The notes: a model not told the origin generated them from the sequence alone. 64,000 nucleotides of DNA from Viscum album (GCA_963277665.1 OY728152.1:1186756357-1186820356), one strand, 5' to 3'; counted from the first letter of the stretch, positions 24,277 to 40,060 are shown. Translations and numbers: made by a program.

Positions 24277-26892
24277 TGTGAGGACACAATTTCTGAAATC
24301 TAGAGATAATGAATCCCCTAATTTTTTCTAAATATTAATTGAAATTGATGAATCATTTTTTATGTAGATATTTATAAATAGCTGTTAATCATAATGTTTC
24401 CAATTTTATGTTTTTAATTTTGAAACACTGTTATCTACAATTGTGATCAGTAAGTTATTTGGAGTCTGATAGAACCAACTTGTTTTTTTAGTGAACTGTG
24501 ACATACCATTATGAATAGTAATAAGAATATTAATATAACCATAATAAGTAGTTTTTTTATTATTATTTTATATTCTTAAGGATTTAAGATAATATCAATT
24601 TGATTAATTTTTCAAGGTGTTAAAAATTGACATATAAGTTAAAATATTTATTTTTGAATAAATAATGTTTTTATTTAAAAATTACATTAATAATACATTA
24701 AAATTTATTTACAAAAAATTGAGTTCAATTTTGAATTACACATGTTTAAAAATGGTTAGGGTAATTTTTTTGAATTTTTCTAAAATTCTATAATTTTTTT
24801 ATGAATAGTAAAATATGGAAAAACACCATATATTCAAATTACTAGTTAAACAAACTATTTATGAAATCATAATTAATGTAAGACCAATTCATTCAAACTA
24901 CCAATCAAATATTATTATTTGGTGTCACATGAATAAAGTATATTCATATTGATGGGAAAAAATATTATAACATTGATTTAAATATTTTAAAATTTCATCT
25001 TCTCCTCCCTTATAAATACTACCCCATTCCCCATCTTCAAACACAAACTATAAAGCCCTGATCCTTACCTAATATCTTCCCAATACACATAAAAAGTATA
25101 TTCCCCACATTATAGAACTTTAGGTCTTGATAAAGTCCAAAACCAAAGTCCTTGAGAAGTTTCTCAAAGAAAAGAGATCAAGAGGTAAACATCATCATTT
25201 GTTTTCATTATTTTCTTGTTATTTTCTTTTCAATCTTTCTTCTCTCCTATAATCCCCTTATCCAAGTAGAATTAATGATTAAATATCATACATAATATTT
25301 ATTTCATCATCTTTATGTATTTTTCAATATTATTATTGATATCCTCTCCAAATTATTCAATAAATTAAAACACTGTCTATGATGTGTCAATTTACCGACA
25401 TCGTGGATGATGTGATTTGAATTTCCTTTAATTACATCAAGAGTGGTAATAAAACCATTTTATTGTTTATACTGAATATAAATTATGTAATATATATTAT
25501 ATAAGTCTCTATTATCATTTTTTTCACATGTTATTGATTACAATATAAAATGAGTTCTTTAAGATCAAGGAATCTCCAAAATAACCTAAAAAAATAAAAA
25601 TAATGTTTAACTTATGCATCAATATAATGTCAGAAATGAAAATGGTAAATGATATAATTTTTGATTTTGGAGATATGTAAATTCCAATCCATTCTTTTTA
25701 TGGATTTACTCTTCCAATCGACATGAATATCCATCCTTAACCGATCGTGGAAATCATGCACTGAACTCACCAAAAACAATGCAATGAACAAAATAAGAAC
25801 AATTTAAGGTTAAATTGAGGTAAATAAATCATCATATAAATAATTATATAGATTATTGGGTTTATTTATGATATTAATAAAACTATTTTATCCATTTTAT
25901 AGGAGTTTTAAATGAGTTTTGTGTAAGAAAAATCCTAGGTAACATAATTCTTAACCCGATTTCAATTCCTTGGAAAAAAATTCTACATCATTATTTATGT
26001 GGTACTCAAATTTCTTGTGTGATAAATTTTGTTTAAAATATTTTTAATTGTTTTTATTTTCTGTGTGTGTATATATTCTATCAAAACTATTGAGTCTAAC
26101 ATCAATTATATGATATTTATAAGGGACTTTTCATTTAATATCCTCTTTTAAAATTTCGTTTTAATAAATTTAAAAAATATATACAATTATTCATGTCTTA
26201 TGATAGTATGATGGTTCTTGGTAATGGATTATAATGAGTGTTGGGGGCTATATCTACTTCCAATGCATTTGGTATGTGTAATTTGGAGGTCTTCCTTATA
26301 GTTACACTAACTGTAATTGTGATGGTTACAAAAATTGTAAGGGAGTCGTGATAGTAACAAATTATAAGTTAACTGAGAGGGTTATAATATTATGTAAGTA
26401 ATACCCTGTGTTACCTTTGTTGTTATTTTTATGTTCTTATGTTTTGTGGGAATCTTGTAGAAATATCAGATTTCACAACGTATGTTTATATTGGTGACAA
26501 GTATGTGTTTTTTAAAATGATTTCATGTGTTACAAGTATTCATGGACTAATGTGTTCTTTCCTTAATTTTATATATATTTTTTAACTTTTTGTGATAATC
26601 ATAATCTTTTATATCATTTTCATAGTTTATAAGGATGTTTACGACAAATAATTCATCCATTTTAAATTTATGATGAATTAATAAAGAATATTTTTTAATT
26701 TGAAATGTTTAATATTTTGGATGAAATGAATATTGTTTATATGTATCCACTCTATATTAATGTGTAATGATATGAATGTTTTATTTAATAATTATCAAAA
26801 TATAAAAATTTAATAAGTTCCTTAATGAAAAAGGAACTGATTTTTAGACTATATTCAAGACTATGTAATGTAATAAAGTTATGTCCTTTTAT
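24277..26892 (+). repeat. 3' LTR of G2 (~2.6 kb)
   Basis: It starts tgtgaggacacaatttctg directly after the chromodomain and ends around tccttttata by alignment with the 5' LTR end at 19657. The terminal CA has decayed to TA. A TATA-type promoter candidate lies at 25011 followed by a C-rich leader. The sequence is AT-rich and no gene was seen inside. Confidence 0.75.
25011..25018 (+). promoter_or_regulatory. Candidate TATA box of G2 LTR
   Basis: tataaata preceded by a CT-rich tract and followed after about 20 bases by cccattccccatcttc, a layout typical of plant LTR U3/R borders. In an AT-rich region TATA matches are common; the C-rich context is what supports it. Confidence 0.45.
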
Positions 26893-29800
26893 ATATGTTT
26901 CACCAAAATAAAAACTTGTATTTTATCATTTTTGATGATTGATTTCTAGGTATGATGACATAAATTTTTTAATATTATAATTTAATAAGAAACCTAATTA
27001 TTATTTTGGAACCCTATAATATTTTATTATATTTATTTTTATAATTTTTCTATTCAACATGTTTCTCCATAAACAACAACAAACTAAACTGATTAATTAG
27101 ATAGATATTTTTAGCAAAATTTATACAATAATAAATCCTATATTTAGAAAATTATATTAATAAACTATGATTTAACATAATAAAGGTTTTTGAACAAATA
27201 ATTTTATAAAATTAATTTTTCTAAAAAAGATTTTTTTCATTAAAAAACAAAACCTCACAAAAATGATAAATTTATAAACATGATCATTTTAAATTTGTAC
27301 AATGATTTAAACCTTCAAATTTATCATATAAGATCTTCTAATGACTAATTTTTTTAATATATCTAATATAATCAGTTTTTATCTAAGTATTGAAAAGTAT
27401 AGTTTCAAACATAATTATCAAATTGATGACATTAAAAATATATGTAAAAGGACAATACATTTACAAAAACTATAATTGATTAATTATTTATTTAATAATA
27501 AAAACTATGTATTTTAAAATATAATTTTATACCTATAAATCTAATGTTATATATTTTATTACATATGTTAAATTTTATATTAATTATTAAAATATATGTA
27601 TAATCTTCTTAATTAAACATTTTAATCGAATCATTATTTATTATATGAATTTTAAAGACCCTTAACACTTAAAAATTTCATAATAAACCAATTTAAATAA
27701 TTAATTTCAAGGAAATTAATAATTTTATACTGCACATATTTTCTATGGTGGAATACTGAAAATTTGTAAATACAATGATTATTTATTTTGTATATTAATA
27801 ATAATATAACATTTCAATGTCTTTAAAAATTAAATTTGGTAAAATAGATTTCATATTAAAAACTTATATTATGTAATAATGTAAATTTTATTTTTGTGTA
27901 TAAAATTATATATGGAACATAAATATTTAGTACTACAGAAATAAGAAGTTATATTTAATTGAAAGTTTTTTTCAAGATATTAATTATCCAATCAAATGGA
28001 AATTGATATATTTTAAATAAAAAATTAATATTATGTGTATAAATTAATAAATAAAAATTAAAACTCTTTAATATTTATAATTAATGGTGTGTAATACTGA
28101 TGACATTTAACCCTTCAAATGCTGTTTTCTCTAAAAATAATTTTTCATTATAATATTTTTCTAATATAAATGTCAATATAATCAATCCTTATAAATATAT
28201 TACGGTCAAATGTGGCATATATTTATATTCAACATGTCCAAATAACTTATTAAGGGACATATTGTATTTCTATATACAAAATAATGAGGATTATTATTTA
28301 TTAATCAAGATTACTAAAGGATAAAATTGGTAAATGATGTTTCTCAAACTCATAATCATTAATAGGTAACATAGAACATATAAAAAGAATATTAAGGCCC
28401 TAAATTAATCTACACATTACCCAAATAAAATTCTCCAAATATCTCAGACAATACCCACACCCATTTAAAACCCATGAAATTCTTTTTGACCCCTTACAAC
28501 ACATTAGTTTCCATTAAAGAGACCCTCTTGTCACCAATAAAATGTGATCCCTCCCACCAATTCTTGCATCACTCTACACCCAAAAGCATTTATCCAAAAT
28601 TTTCATTCCATATACATCTCTAAATCTATCTAAATGGGTTATTAATGATCTAAAAAATCCTTCCATGCTTTAAGAAGGTTCAATTAATGATAAGGGTTCT
28701 TCTTCTCCTCCTTTCGAATCAAGTACATTTTTTATATTCACTTTTTATTTCCATTGTAATAATATTATATCAAATAAATATCAATAAATCACTATAGAAA
28801 TTGTGAACTATTGGTGAAAGGATACACTTCTCTCCCATTAATTAAATTTTGGAATCACTTTTTTATAGATTTCATGCATGTGAAATCACTGCTTGAATCT
28901 ATCCATCCTATTTTCAAGTCAAGTTCATACATATTTATAATACATTTTATTTCCCTATTAATATGATCATGAATGTTTATAATAAATATTTATAGTCCAA
29001 TTTATTTCATATCAAATAAAATACATGTTTCTCATTGATTAAAATCAACACATAATCCACTTGTTTACCCCTAATGCTATCGATATTGTTCTAGGAAGTT
29101 CCATACAATTATTATAAACAACCAAGTATAATATCAATAATTTATATCTAAAAAAATTATAATTATAAATGATTATAGTTAACAATAAATTTCTCATATA
29201 GGTTTCTATGATATTTATATTTATTATATATGAACATAGACTATATATATCTAAAAAGAGAAACTATATATGTGTTTTTTTATATAACTTATCACTGAGG
29301 TATTGGTTGATATTATACAAACATCGTCATCTATTTACTGTAACTTAATAATTCTTGAATTATAATATCTAAAATTATTTTTGAGTTTAGAAAATGTAAT
29401 TACAATCATGATATTATTTTTTATGAGTTATGATTGTTATATTCTTAAAAAATTAGTTTTTTTAAATCAATCTAATTCTTCAGTAAAAATCATTCTCCAT
29501 CATCTTCATATATCATTTTATATGGTATAAAATATTATTATCATCTAAGAGTTTTTTTCAATTATTCAACATATTTTAGTTCTCTTTATTTTAGAAAATT
29601 ATTTACTCTTAAGAATAATTCATATCATATTTAATAACAGTTTCCCCACCTCACCCATATTTTCCAATTCCACCAAAATTCTCTTGTAATATTTGAAATT
29701 CAACTATGAATTTTTATTTTTGACTATGTTATTTCAATTATCCAAAAAAATAATGTTTTGTTTGGTTAATCATTATCAAAAATGGTGTTGAAAATTGTAT

Positions 29801-32800
29801 TTTATAATTCTATAATTTGTTTTAATCCTATTAAAATCAAATTTTTTATCTTCTGCTCCAAATATCTTTTGAAAAATAAATTTTTAGTTTTTGATAGTAT
29901 ATGATTTAATTGTTATTTAACTTCCACCAATTTCTATCAATTATTAAAATTTAAAGAATTGAATATATGATTATTGTTTTAAAATTTAATTATTGTTTCA
30001 ATATTTTTACGTCACCTTGTAATGATTAATTTTCAAGGTGAAGATATTTTCTTTTATGCTAATGTTATATATATATTTTTTTTACAATTGATACAAAATT
30101 TTCCACTTTACCTCAAAATTATTTGTTTAATTGGAAATTATTATTGATGAATCTACCTTTAAATTTTCTACTCAAATAATCTCTAGGGATGACTGAATAT
30201 TTCTATCAACCATTTACATGTTAATGGTTAATTTTATCGATGCCATCTTGATATATACCCAAACCAATTTTTATTTCCATTTGTTCATTATGAAATAATG
30301 ATTATTTATTTTCTATGCCACACATATGTATGGATAATAGTGTGTGGGTTCTTATACCACCCTCCAATTCATTGTTCTATGTTTGTTCACTATAAGATTA
30401 AGATGGTACATGTGATGATTCAACCAAACACTACGGGGTTATGTGAGTATTTATAACAATACCAAATGGTAGACATGAGTATTGATCCCCAGACTAATGG
30501 TCAAATGGGTTGATTTAAAAAATGTAAAATTGGTACCTGGAAGATTTTATCGAAATCCTAATTATAAATGACTGGATTATCCCTTGATAATATATGTACA
30601 CATTTGTTTATTCCATGCCTAAAATGGGATGAATGTTTTGGTGGGTATCCTTGACATATTTTTTAGAAAAATATTATTATACAATACTCTTATGTATAAT
30701 ATTATACCTATAATGCCTTTTCATCTCTTGTTTTTAATGTATCATTATTTTAAATACATTTTTCCTGTTATGTGTTTTATCATGAACAATTTAATGTCAT
30801 TCTACCATAATATATAAAAATATCTTACAGTTCTATATAGTGTTTAATTAAAATATTATTAACTACTCCTTTTTTTTCTCATATTCATATGATCGTACAC
30901 TAGATGACATGTTTATCTATTTTCCCATACTATGTGGTTGAAGACACATATTTATTTTTTCCCTATTCCCTAGGTCATGAGGATATGTATATCTGTATAA
31001 ATTTTAGGTGGAATTCAATGATTATTTTATTATTGATAAATGATATTATATTTGTTGTTGAAATTAAATATTATCAAATACACTAACCCATTGGGTCATT
31101 AGGTTATGAAACTATCTATGAGATATACTAATTAAATCATGAGAATAATGTCGAAATTATGTCATCACTAGCTTGAGTCGCGTTAGATTGTATTAGATCA
31201 TGGTTTTCATAAACCTTCCCCCAAATGTACACCACTAATTTGATAAATTAGAGAAGGATATATTTATGCCTCAATCCCGCATCTGTTGTGATGATGGTTG
31301 GAGACACGATCATTGTGTTTATAATATAAATAAATTAGAGGCATTACAATATAATATTGTAAAATGGGAGATATGATAGATAAATCAAACAAATACTACT
31401 CATAAAAATGCAAGGGAATATCCCAATACATTCATGTAATGTCATAATATTGATTCGGTATAAATGAAACGAGATGGACCAAAATATAATTGATCTTAAC
31501 TACTAAGATATCCCAAAAACGATAATACCATACATGGGATAATAATATATATTTGATCACAAACACGCTCCTATATACCTAAATAAAAATTTATATGTAT
31601 ATGGTGGTCATGAAAAATATAGTATATATAATTATCCATAGGTCCTATCATGAAAAAACGTATGGATACTAAATCCTATTGAACATTAAATAACAATAAT
31701 TTATCACCAATTTAGGTCTACTATATTACTAGCCTCACCATGGATCTCTCACAATGTAAAATATCCATTGTATCATATAATATAATATCAAATATAGGTA
31801 CCCATCTACCACTTCCCCACTTTTTTTCTTCTCTACCATAGTATCCCACATCTTGAGAAATATACCAATAAATGTATGCTAGATATAAGGAACCTATGTT
31901 ATTGTATCATCAAATGAATCTCAAGAATATTATATAATTTTAATATACCACTCACAATTTTTAAAATAACAACACATTATTTAATGAAACATCACTAGAT
32001 ACTTATTTAGTTGGTTATTGAAAACACCAAAGCCCGTAGGTAAATTATGAAAACTCATGTAATCACGTCACATTTCGTAAATACCCACAATAATCCTTAG
32101 AATATTATACCATCAGACATATGTGTGTAAAATAACCACAATCCAGTACATACCTCTACAATTAACTGTGGTATAGGTTCCCCCCATGCATACTATCACA
32201 TATTACATCCTAGTGACGATAGTATGGAGTGAGGTCATAGTTAGTCATTCATTAATCACATACTAGGATATTGGGGAAAACACATTGCAAGATTCATCTC
32301 GGTTTTAGTAACACTATTGAAATGGATTGGGTAGTAGATAAAATCACATAATATTCATGATATAAAATAGTTCAGAAACTCTATGTGAATCGATATAGTA
32401 TTATTATCAATTGCAACTATCTTGTTAGAGTCAGTTCATTGGAACCTATATGCTTAGTAATTGATTAAATTATTCCTTATTAATTATGATTTATTATAAA
32501 TTTATTATTATTCCTATATGTTAAAATAATATGGGATTATTTCTAGTGAATATATGTAACACCCAAAGGTCCTATCTGTGTCAAACAATGTTGTCACCCT
32601 AGTGGCTCACAAGAATTATTTTCAATTTTATATTATTGCTGGATGTTAATTTATAATTGGAAATAGAATATATTAGATATTTGGAGTAGTAAAATCGTAA
32701 TACCTTCAAACACTATCTTATGGTATTCACTCATGGTAATATGTAATAAAGGAGGTTATGAGAATATTATTATCAATAATTAATCACTATTTTTTATTCA

Positions 32801-35800
32801 ATAGTATGTTCCAATATAATAAAATGTGTATTGATGCATTGAAATTAATATTATCATTAATGTATATGATGAATTACATTCATTAAATTGTTGAACAAAC
32901 CCATGACACCATATGCACACTGTGTATCTTTAATTTTTTTTTCAGAAAATGACTACATTTGTTTCATTTCATAAAAAATTAGTGCTTTTATGTTGATTTT
33001 AGAGAAGTTATTTTTTTCTTTGGGTAAAAATTTGTTGATATAACTTTCTATAGTGGTGTGGAGAATGGAGTAGTTTGAGTTGCCTTTATAGTTTTTGAGG
33101 AGTAACATTCTTGTTAAAAATCAATTTAATTTACTATTGGGAGGTCTTAATTTCCAATTTTTTCTAAAATATTTGATAAAATGGTGGGTAGGGATTATCT
33201 GTATGAGAATAAACTCCAACCCAAAAAATAATTTCTATATTGTTCTTCCTTAACATCAATATTTAATTATTTTTACCATTTTGGTTTTTATTATTGTAAC
33301 TAATTTTCCAACCTAGGATACATATCTATATAGAATAAATTAAATTGGGAAATAATAGAAAATTTAAAACCCATTATTCTAAAATATGATATCAAATTTA
33401 TTTTTTAAAAATATCATCTGTGTTGGAAATTATATTTACCATACTGGCACAAATGTGAAGAAACACTACTTTAACCCTAACCTCCCTAAAAACGATGTAC
33501 TATTTAAAGGAAAATATGTCCATTATCAATGATAAATTTTTCAATTAATGGAACATATATTATATTTATTGAAATTTATAAATCTCTGAGAAAAATAGAG
33601 TATTGTTAGTAATTATAAATAATTCTATAAAATATAATTTATTAAAAAATAACATTAATTCAATTTTTTACATTTTTTATTTAATTTGAACATAAAAATT
33701 TCAACAGAACTATATATTTTTACTATATTATGTTAAAAAAATTTAAAAATTAAAATTCCCTCTATTAAATAAATGAATGATAATAAATCAATCAATTTAT
33801 ATCACTTTTAATAATTTTAGTATCATTTACTTTTGATAATTATTAACTAAAAAAATAACGAATTGGTGTTTCTCAATATTTTAATGTAATTATTTAATCC
33901 CAAAAAAATAAATAAATTATCTGGAAAAAAGTTATCTCAATTATAAAATTCTACCTAGAAATATTATTTTTCCCTATCACAATTTTATTTAAACATTAAA
34001 TATACGGAAGAAAATTTTTTTTTGTCTTTTTATTTACATAACTTTTTGAATAGGTTCAATTCGTGGAATAACATCACATAGACTCTGAAAAAATATAGAT
34101 TATGTTTTTAAGGGTCGAACTATGTCTCGATAATGTCTGTTGGACAATTTTTTAGTTCATTTTACACCCTGTATTCTATATTTTACCACACAATATTTTA
34201 ATTGAAACCATAATCACTATAAAGTTTTTTGATTTTTTCACAAATCAGTTATGTATAAATTATTTTTTCCATATTAGATAAACTAAATTTTACTTATTTC
34301 ATTTATGTAATAAAATCTTCAAAATATCCACTTCCAAAAGAATGATAATTGATTTTCAATTTAATCAAGAAAATGCAGTGAGAATGAGGGTTTTCAAAGA
34401 GAATCTTCATATGTCATCATAGTTTACAGAGTTTTCATATACAATTTCATCATGAAATTGATTCCAATTAAATTATTTGTATTAATAGATGTATAATTTA
34501 ACTATTTATTTTTTATAAACAAATTCAATACATAATTTTAATAAATAAATAAATTATTGAAAAATGTAGTTTTCAATTATCATTATTTATTTTTTTACTA
34601 TAAATCAACATAATTACCTTCACCTAAAAATATGAAACATTTACACTAAGAACAGTATTATATCCAGAATTTATGAAATTAATTTATTTTTCCAATAAAT
34701 ATTCTAAAAGGGTTGAAATTTAATTTTTAGTTATATGCCCCAATAATGATTAACCAACCTTTTAGAAATGGTATTTTTTCAGAAATTTTTTTTATCATTA
34801 AATTGATTATTATATGATTTATTAACAGTTGATAAATATCAAAAATGTGAAAATTATAATTTATTCAAGAGTTATTTAATTATATTAATTTATCCACTCC
34901 AACTTCTTAGTTATAACTATTATAGAAAAGAATAATAATAATGATATTATTTTGTATTTTGGTAAAATGTAGACTTATATGTATTGACTGGTAGAAACTT
35001 TTTTTCATTATATCACAATCATAAAATGGTGTTACAAATTAATAATGATAAAAATGGAGTAGTGTGATATTAAATCCATCAAATAATTCTTAATTTATCA
35101 GAATAAATTTAATTCAATAAAACATGGGGTGTTATATACAGGGTCAGACAAATAGTATATCAACAATCTTAGTTAAATGGATATAATAAATTTTAACATG
35201 TTATAATAAATAATATCAATTAAATTTCATTGATCACCATACATTAATAAAATTATATTCCAAATATAAATTATGTAAATTAGAAGTTAAAAATATTTAT
35301 TTTATGTTTTGGATAATATAATATTTATTATATTAATCATTTGATAATGTTGTGACATTTTAATTAAAAAATATCATTATTCATGGATTAGTAAATATTT
35401 AAAAAGTAATTTGGATTAAGTATAAATGTCCAATTCATACCGATTCGAATCATATATATTGATATTCTTAATAAATTTCACAAGTCATGTGATTAATAAT
35501 AATATTTTTACTACTAATGGTATGGGTTCAAAAAATAATAATAATGAATTTTTAGGGGCTTGTGTTTAGTTTATCCACCCTATACTATAAATGACATATA
35601 ACCAATTATATAACCTTTATATATCAATATTGCTTTTCACATTAGATATAGTGGGAATTTCCCAATCCATGTAGTAAATTATCCTTCTTCTCTTTCAAGC
35701 CTTAGATTGAAGACTATTAGTTCTTCACCATTTTAGAAAAATATACATGATGTCATTTAAGAAAAACACAACATACATGGATTAGTCATAGAGAAAACTA

Positions 35801-36136
35801 GAGATCCTATAGTACCAATATGATATTATGGAGTACATGGGGATCATATTTAGATAGATTATAGAACCAGATCATGTAATGTAGCAATTATATGATGAGA
35901 ACATTTTAACTAGGTCGCAAATGAAATAAATAATAAATATTGATGTAATTCTATATCTACTAATAAATTATTTATAAATTACATGTTAAAATTCCTCTAT
36001 ATTGGTTCTTTTTTTAATCATGTCTGTAAATCTATTATTCTAATTTGTTGTAAAAATATGATAATGTACAAAAATGAGTATACTAAAATTTATACAATAA
36101 TTTCAGTTACTTATACAATAAATGGAAATTTAAACT
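26893..36136. other. AT-rich 9.2 kb without a recognisable gene
   Basis: This stretch is almost free of CpG and long open frames; all ORFs are 60-62 codons and lack domains (30629-30817, 30904-31086, 35983-36165). A CT-rich, C-rich patch at 28440-28720 looks like an LTR leader but I could not pair it. A segment at 31100-32600 is a little less AT-rich. tgtaacaccc at 32556 could be an LTR head. I assume mostly decayed retroelement DNA (inference). Confidence 0.5.
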
Positions 36137-39100
36137 ATAAGGAACCATCCTTAATCATTAAATAATCTTGAGTTAGAGAATTAATTTTAATTTTTTTCAT
36201 ATTGATGATCATTTCAGGTTTAGTGTTTTTGAAAATTAAGCCATAATTATACATAAAAAACAACAAAAATTATAATATTTTCATGTTCAAACTATATCCA
36301 TTTTTAATAATAAAAAACATTTAAAATAAATAATTATACCTTTAATGAAAACTCTTCATGACTATCATCATGAATTCCTAGAAACCCTTAGTCATCCTTC
36401 TGTTTTCTAAAAAACATTAAAAAAAATGGGATTATCAAAATAAGATAATTAAGGCATGCAAATATGGACATTGTCAGTCCAATTATAATCATTTAAAAAA
36501 TTATAAAACTTTAACAACCACTAATAAAGTTACCCTTATAAGTAAAAAATAAATTTCCTTGATAATATGATCATTTCATATTTTTTTATCAAAAGATTAC
36601 TATAAAACCCATAATAATACAAGGAAATACAAAAATTAAACTTGGAATACTATTATATTTGTACTTATTATAAACATAATAACCATACAGACAATGTCCA
36701 TACATGTCCCTCTTACAAATAGAGTATCCATATAACTATCTTCCATATCAAATGCATTATAGGGATATCATGGAACAATCCATCTTTGGTTAATCCAAAA
36801 AACCACCCATCATTGGTTTATTAAGGAACCACCCATTAAATTTCCATATATCATTATATAATAATAAAAAAATTAACATTAAATTTTACTCATTTGAATA
36901 GTAAAATTTGATATGAAATTACAAGAAAACATTTCAATATAATTAAATAATTAGTCCATTTAAATAAGTTATTTTCAATATAGAAATTCCCAAAATGAAA
37001 AGAAGGGTTTTGTTTTATTTTTCAAACATGGAGGCTTGTAACAAAATAAAAATATAAAATTATACATAAAATTACTATTATATTCCTTTTTTATATCCTT
37101 ATAATATAAATATTAAATATAATATCAATAATATCGATATAAGGAATAGATTATATCTTAAATCATTCAAAGCATATCATACCAGTCTGAAAATTTAAAT
37201 AATAATCTACATGAAAGAATATAATTTAAAAAAAATTAAATAAAATGATATTTTTAAAAATATAGATATATAATTTTAATGGTTCTGTATTTACTTGTTT
37301 GAAAATAAGTATGGTGCATATACTTAAAATGTGTCTTAATGAATGGAGTTTGAGATAAAATCCCTTACCTTGGGTCTGGCTGGTCTCGAGTGTCCCTTTC
37401 ATCCTAAATAATAAACATAAATTAATTATATACTTGGTTGATAAAAAAATTCATGTTTTAATTACATTTTATTTAATTATTACCGTATTTGTAAAATTGA
37501 CACAAATAACTATGTTTACATTGGCTGATTTGAACAGATTCTATTTATGTGTTAAAAAGTAAATTTGTACGTGAACTATAGTCATATGAGTCATCATATA
37601 AACATTTTATAATAATAATACGAACAAAATTATCATAATTATATGTAAATTTATCTTATAAAAACAATAATGAATTATGGTTATGAAAAATCAACCAATG
37701 TTACATTCATGGAGAAGGTAGGCCATATGTTTGCTTGAGTGACATGCTCATTTTTCAATGATCGTTTTGGAATAAAGGTAAATAAAAATTTAAAATTATA
37801 GAATGACACTTATATCATATATATCACATTATTTCATCACATATATATATATATATTTTTAATGGAATCACATCACTTCGAGGTACTTGTAGTCCACACT
37901 TCCCTGAACAATGATATCAATATTTCAATGTGTTGAAAAGTGTTAAATAAAATGATATGTTACATTTATAGAAAGGTAATAATGTAGTGAATATCATCTA
38001 TCACTAATTTATATCACTTATATTTAATTAAAATAAACCATAATATGTTCCATGTAGTGTGTAATTGTATAACAACGCATTGAGGAGGTGGAAGTACACA
38101 CCTCCCCAAACGATGTTATCAGATTTACAAAAAATGAAGAGTATAAGAGTATGTTATATAAAATAATTAAATAAGAATAAATACACAAAAATATAATATA
38201 TTACACATATAAAATTATTTTCCATCATAATTAACATCTATGATGGCTGATAAAGAAAAATTAACAGTCATAAATTTGTGACGCGACAGATCATCATACT
38301 CCTAAACTATATATTCCTATAAAATTAGATGGAACATTGTGTAAATGTAATTATAACCCTTATAATAAAATTATATTAATATATTTATGATTCTTATGTT
38401 ATTATGTTTTCAAAGAAAAATAATATTTTAGGAAGAGGAGAATGAAAATAAATTAAAAGAGCTTGAGGAAGTGTATTGCATGTTATTCAGTTAACTCATA
38501 TTCTTTTGAACCAATGGGATTCAATGGATGGATTTCTTCCCAAGGAGATTCTTAATAAATGAGGGGTGGTATTTGGAGGAACCATTTAGGAAGATATTTG
38601 ACGATCCAATATGTTCTGAAAGGTGTGGTGATGTGGGAGGAGATAAAGACATTTTATATTGGAAGAGGAGTGGCACTCATATAAATTATGTAAAAGGGTA
38701 TTCCACCAATGATTATCTCATAAAATGAGACTCCAATAATGGTAAAAATTAGATCCATCGAAGTATAGGGCGTAAATATTGACATAAAATTGTTCTTCAA
38801 TTTTTTTAATCATTTGGGACATTATGTTTAATCATTATTCCTTTGTTAATTTATTTTCTCATTTATTCATTGTAATTAATTTTAATCGCTTCCAGTAATG
38901 TTGTATGTCTAATAATTGACCTAATTTTACAATAAAAATTATTATTATTATAAATATGGAATCATTTTTTCATATTACAATCATATAATTGGATGAAATT
39001 AATTTAAATTTAACCCAGTTAGTAGTATGTGACATTGGGTTTTAAAAGAAAAAATGTTTGAATGTTTTCTGAGTTTATATATTTAATTTCAATGTGAGAT

Positions 39101-39794
39101 TTACTGACATGACACAAATTGGATTTATTTATAATTAAATAAAATAATTATTCTTTATAATAATTTAAAAATATAATTTATTCCTCCAAATATATTATAT
39201 TTAATCATTATTTTGAATAAAATATAATTACATTTCAATATTCATAAAAAATGAACTTTCCCAACATATAAAAATAAATTTTAGAAGAATATTTTTTTAT
39301 TTATTTCAAAATTTACATTTATTTATACATATAAAATCTCTAATATTTCAAAAAAATAGTAATTCAAATGCGTTCTCTATTAAATAGAAATAAAACTACC
39401 TTTTAAAAATATATATCAGTATATTCTTAAAAATGATCGATTCATATTTTAAGCTTATAAAATTTATTGGATGAATGTAATAAAATTACATAAAAATGTT
39501 TAAAATTAATATAATAATTTACATTTATTACCAATGGGACAATTTCTAGTTGATAACTTCCATTTAGAACATAAATATTTCAAAATATAATTTTTTGGTA
39601 TAAATTATTGATGCGCACAATAGAAGATTTTGGAGATACTCATTGTTGTTTGTCTAGTAAACTATCTATTATAGAATTAATTTTTAGTTTTACTTAAAAT
39701 AAAATTCATAATATTAATATAAATGAAAAAACTTTATTTAATAATTTTTTGTTATGTTACTCACTTTACCCCTTTTGGGAATTGATTCCTCACA
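36137..39794 (-). repeat. 3' LTR of G3 (~3.66 kb), copy C
   Basis: On the - strand it starts tgtgaggaatcaattccc at 39794, just after the chromodomain stop, the same head as the G2 LTR. Its other end near 36137 aligns with 44346-44420 of the 5' LTR (aatcatta and catattgag blocks). It contains the conserved block at 37333-37388 and anchors near 37715, 37880 and 38085. ORF 38528-38728 has no domain and sits in LTR sequence. Confidence 0.75.
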
Positions 39795-39796
39795 TT

Positions 39797-40060
39797 TTTT
39801 TAAATATTCAATAGGTTGTGGTATTTTTCCCTCATAGAATTTTTAAATATCCATATTTCCTCATCAACCATATGGTTTTTCAATAAAACCATATCCTCGT
39901 GAATTAAATTATTATTTGATAGTTGTTCTATATGGTTAGGAATATGAACAAGTTGTTCCCCATACGAATGATTATCTTCCAACTGAACTACTCAGTAGAT
40001 CAAAACATAAGATGAGTCTAATACCTATTTAGTCAATATTGAAACATTAAATTTGTTTTC
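39797..40060 (-). pseudogene. G3 chromodomain relic
   Basis: The - strand stretch 39982-39800 reads EDNHSYGEQLVHIPNHIEQL, then NNNLIHEDMVLLKNHMVDEEIWIFKNSM and HNLL, aligning throughout with the G2 chromodomain tail (NHNYEEKPVQILDRRE...LWRNHTVEEESW...PHLF). It ends 6 bases before the 3' LTR, as in G2. Confidence 0.82.

Larger units (their letters stand above)
18890..26892 (+). mobile_element. Ty3/gypsy chromovirus G2, degenerate, 5' LTR truncated
   Basis: A ~770-bp end of the 5' LTR, PBS, gag, protease, RT, RNase H, integrase and chromodomain relics and a 2.6 kb 3' LTR lie in order on +. The last ~750 bases of both LTRs align (18900-19657 with about 26140-26892), including the shared block around 19000-19280 / 26230-26520. 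The base composition is very AT-rich and open stretches are under 100 codons, so this is an old copy. The LTR head tgtgagga is shared with the - strand element G3, suggesting the same broad family. Confidence 0.88.

Noticed and set aside
28440..28760. C-rich/CT-rich patch as an LTR promoter and leader
   Set aside because: Looks like one, but I could not align it to another LTR or find ends; reported only in the gene-free region entry.
30440..30560. Possible integrase motif DPQTNGQM (family HPQTDGQTE)
   Set aside because: A single short match in one frame with no other integrase motif nearby on either side; too weak in AT-rich sequence.
30904..31086. ORF with LLLINDIIFVVE resembling a copia RT active-site region
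   Set aside because: No supporting RT motifs before or after; hydrophobic peptides are expected by chance in AT-rich DNA.
38528..38728. 66-codon ORF in G3 3' LTR
   Set aside because: Lies in LTR sequence shared with relic B, where it is not open; no domain.
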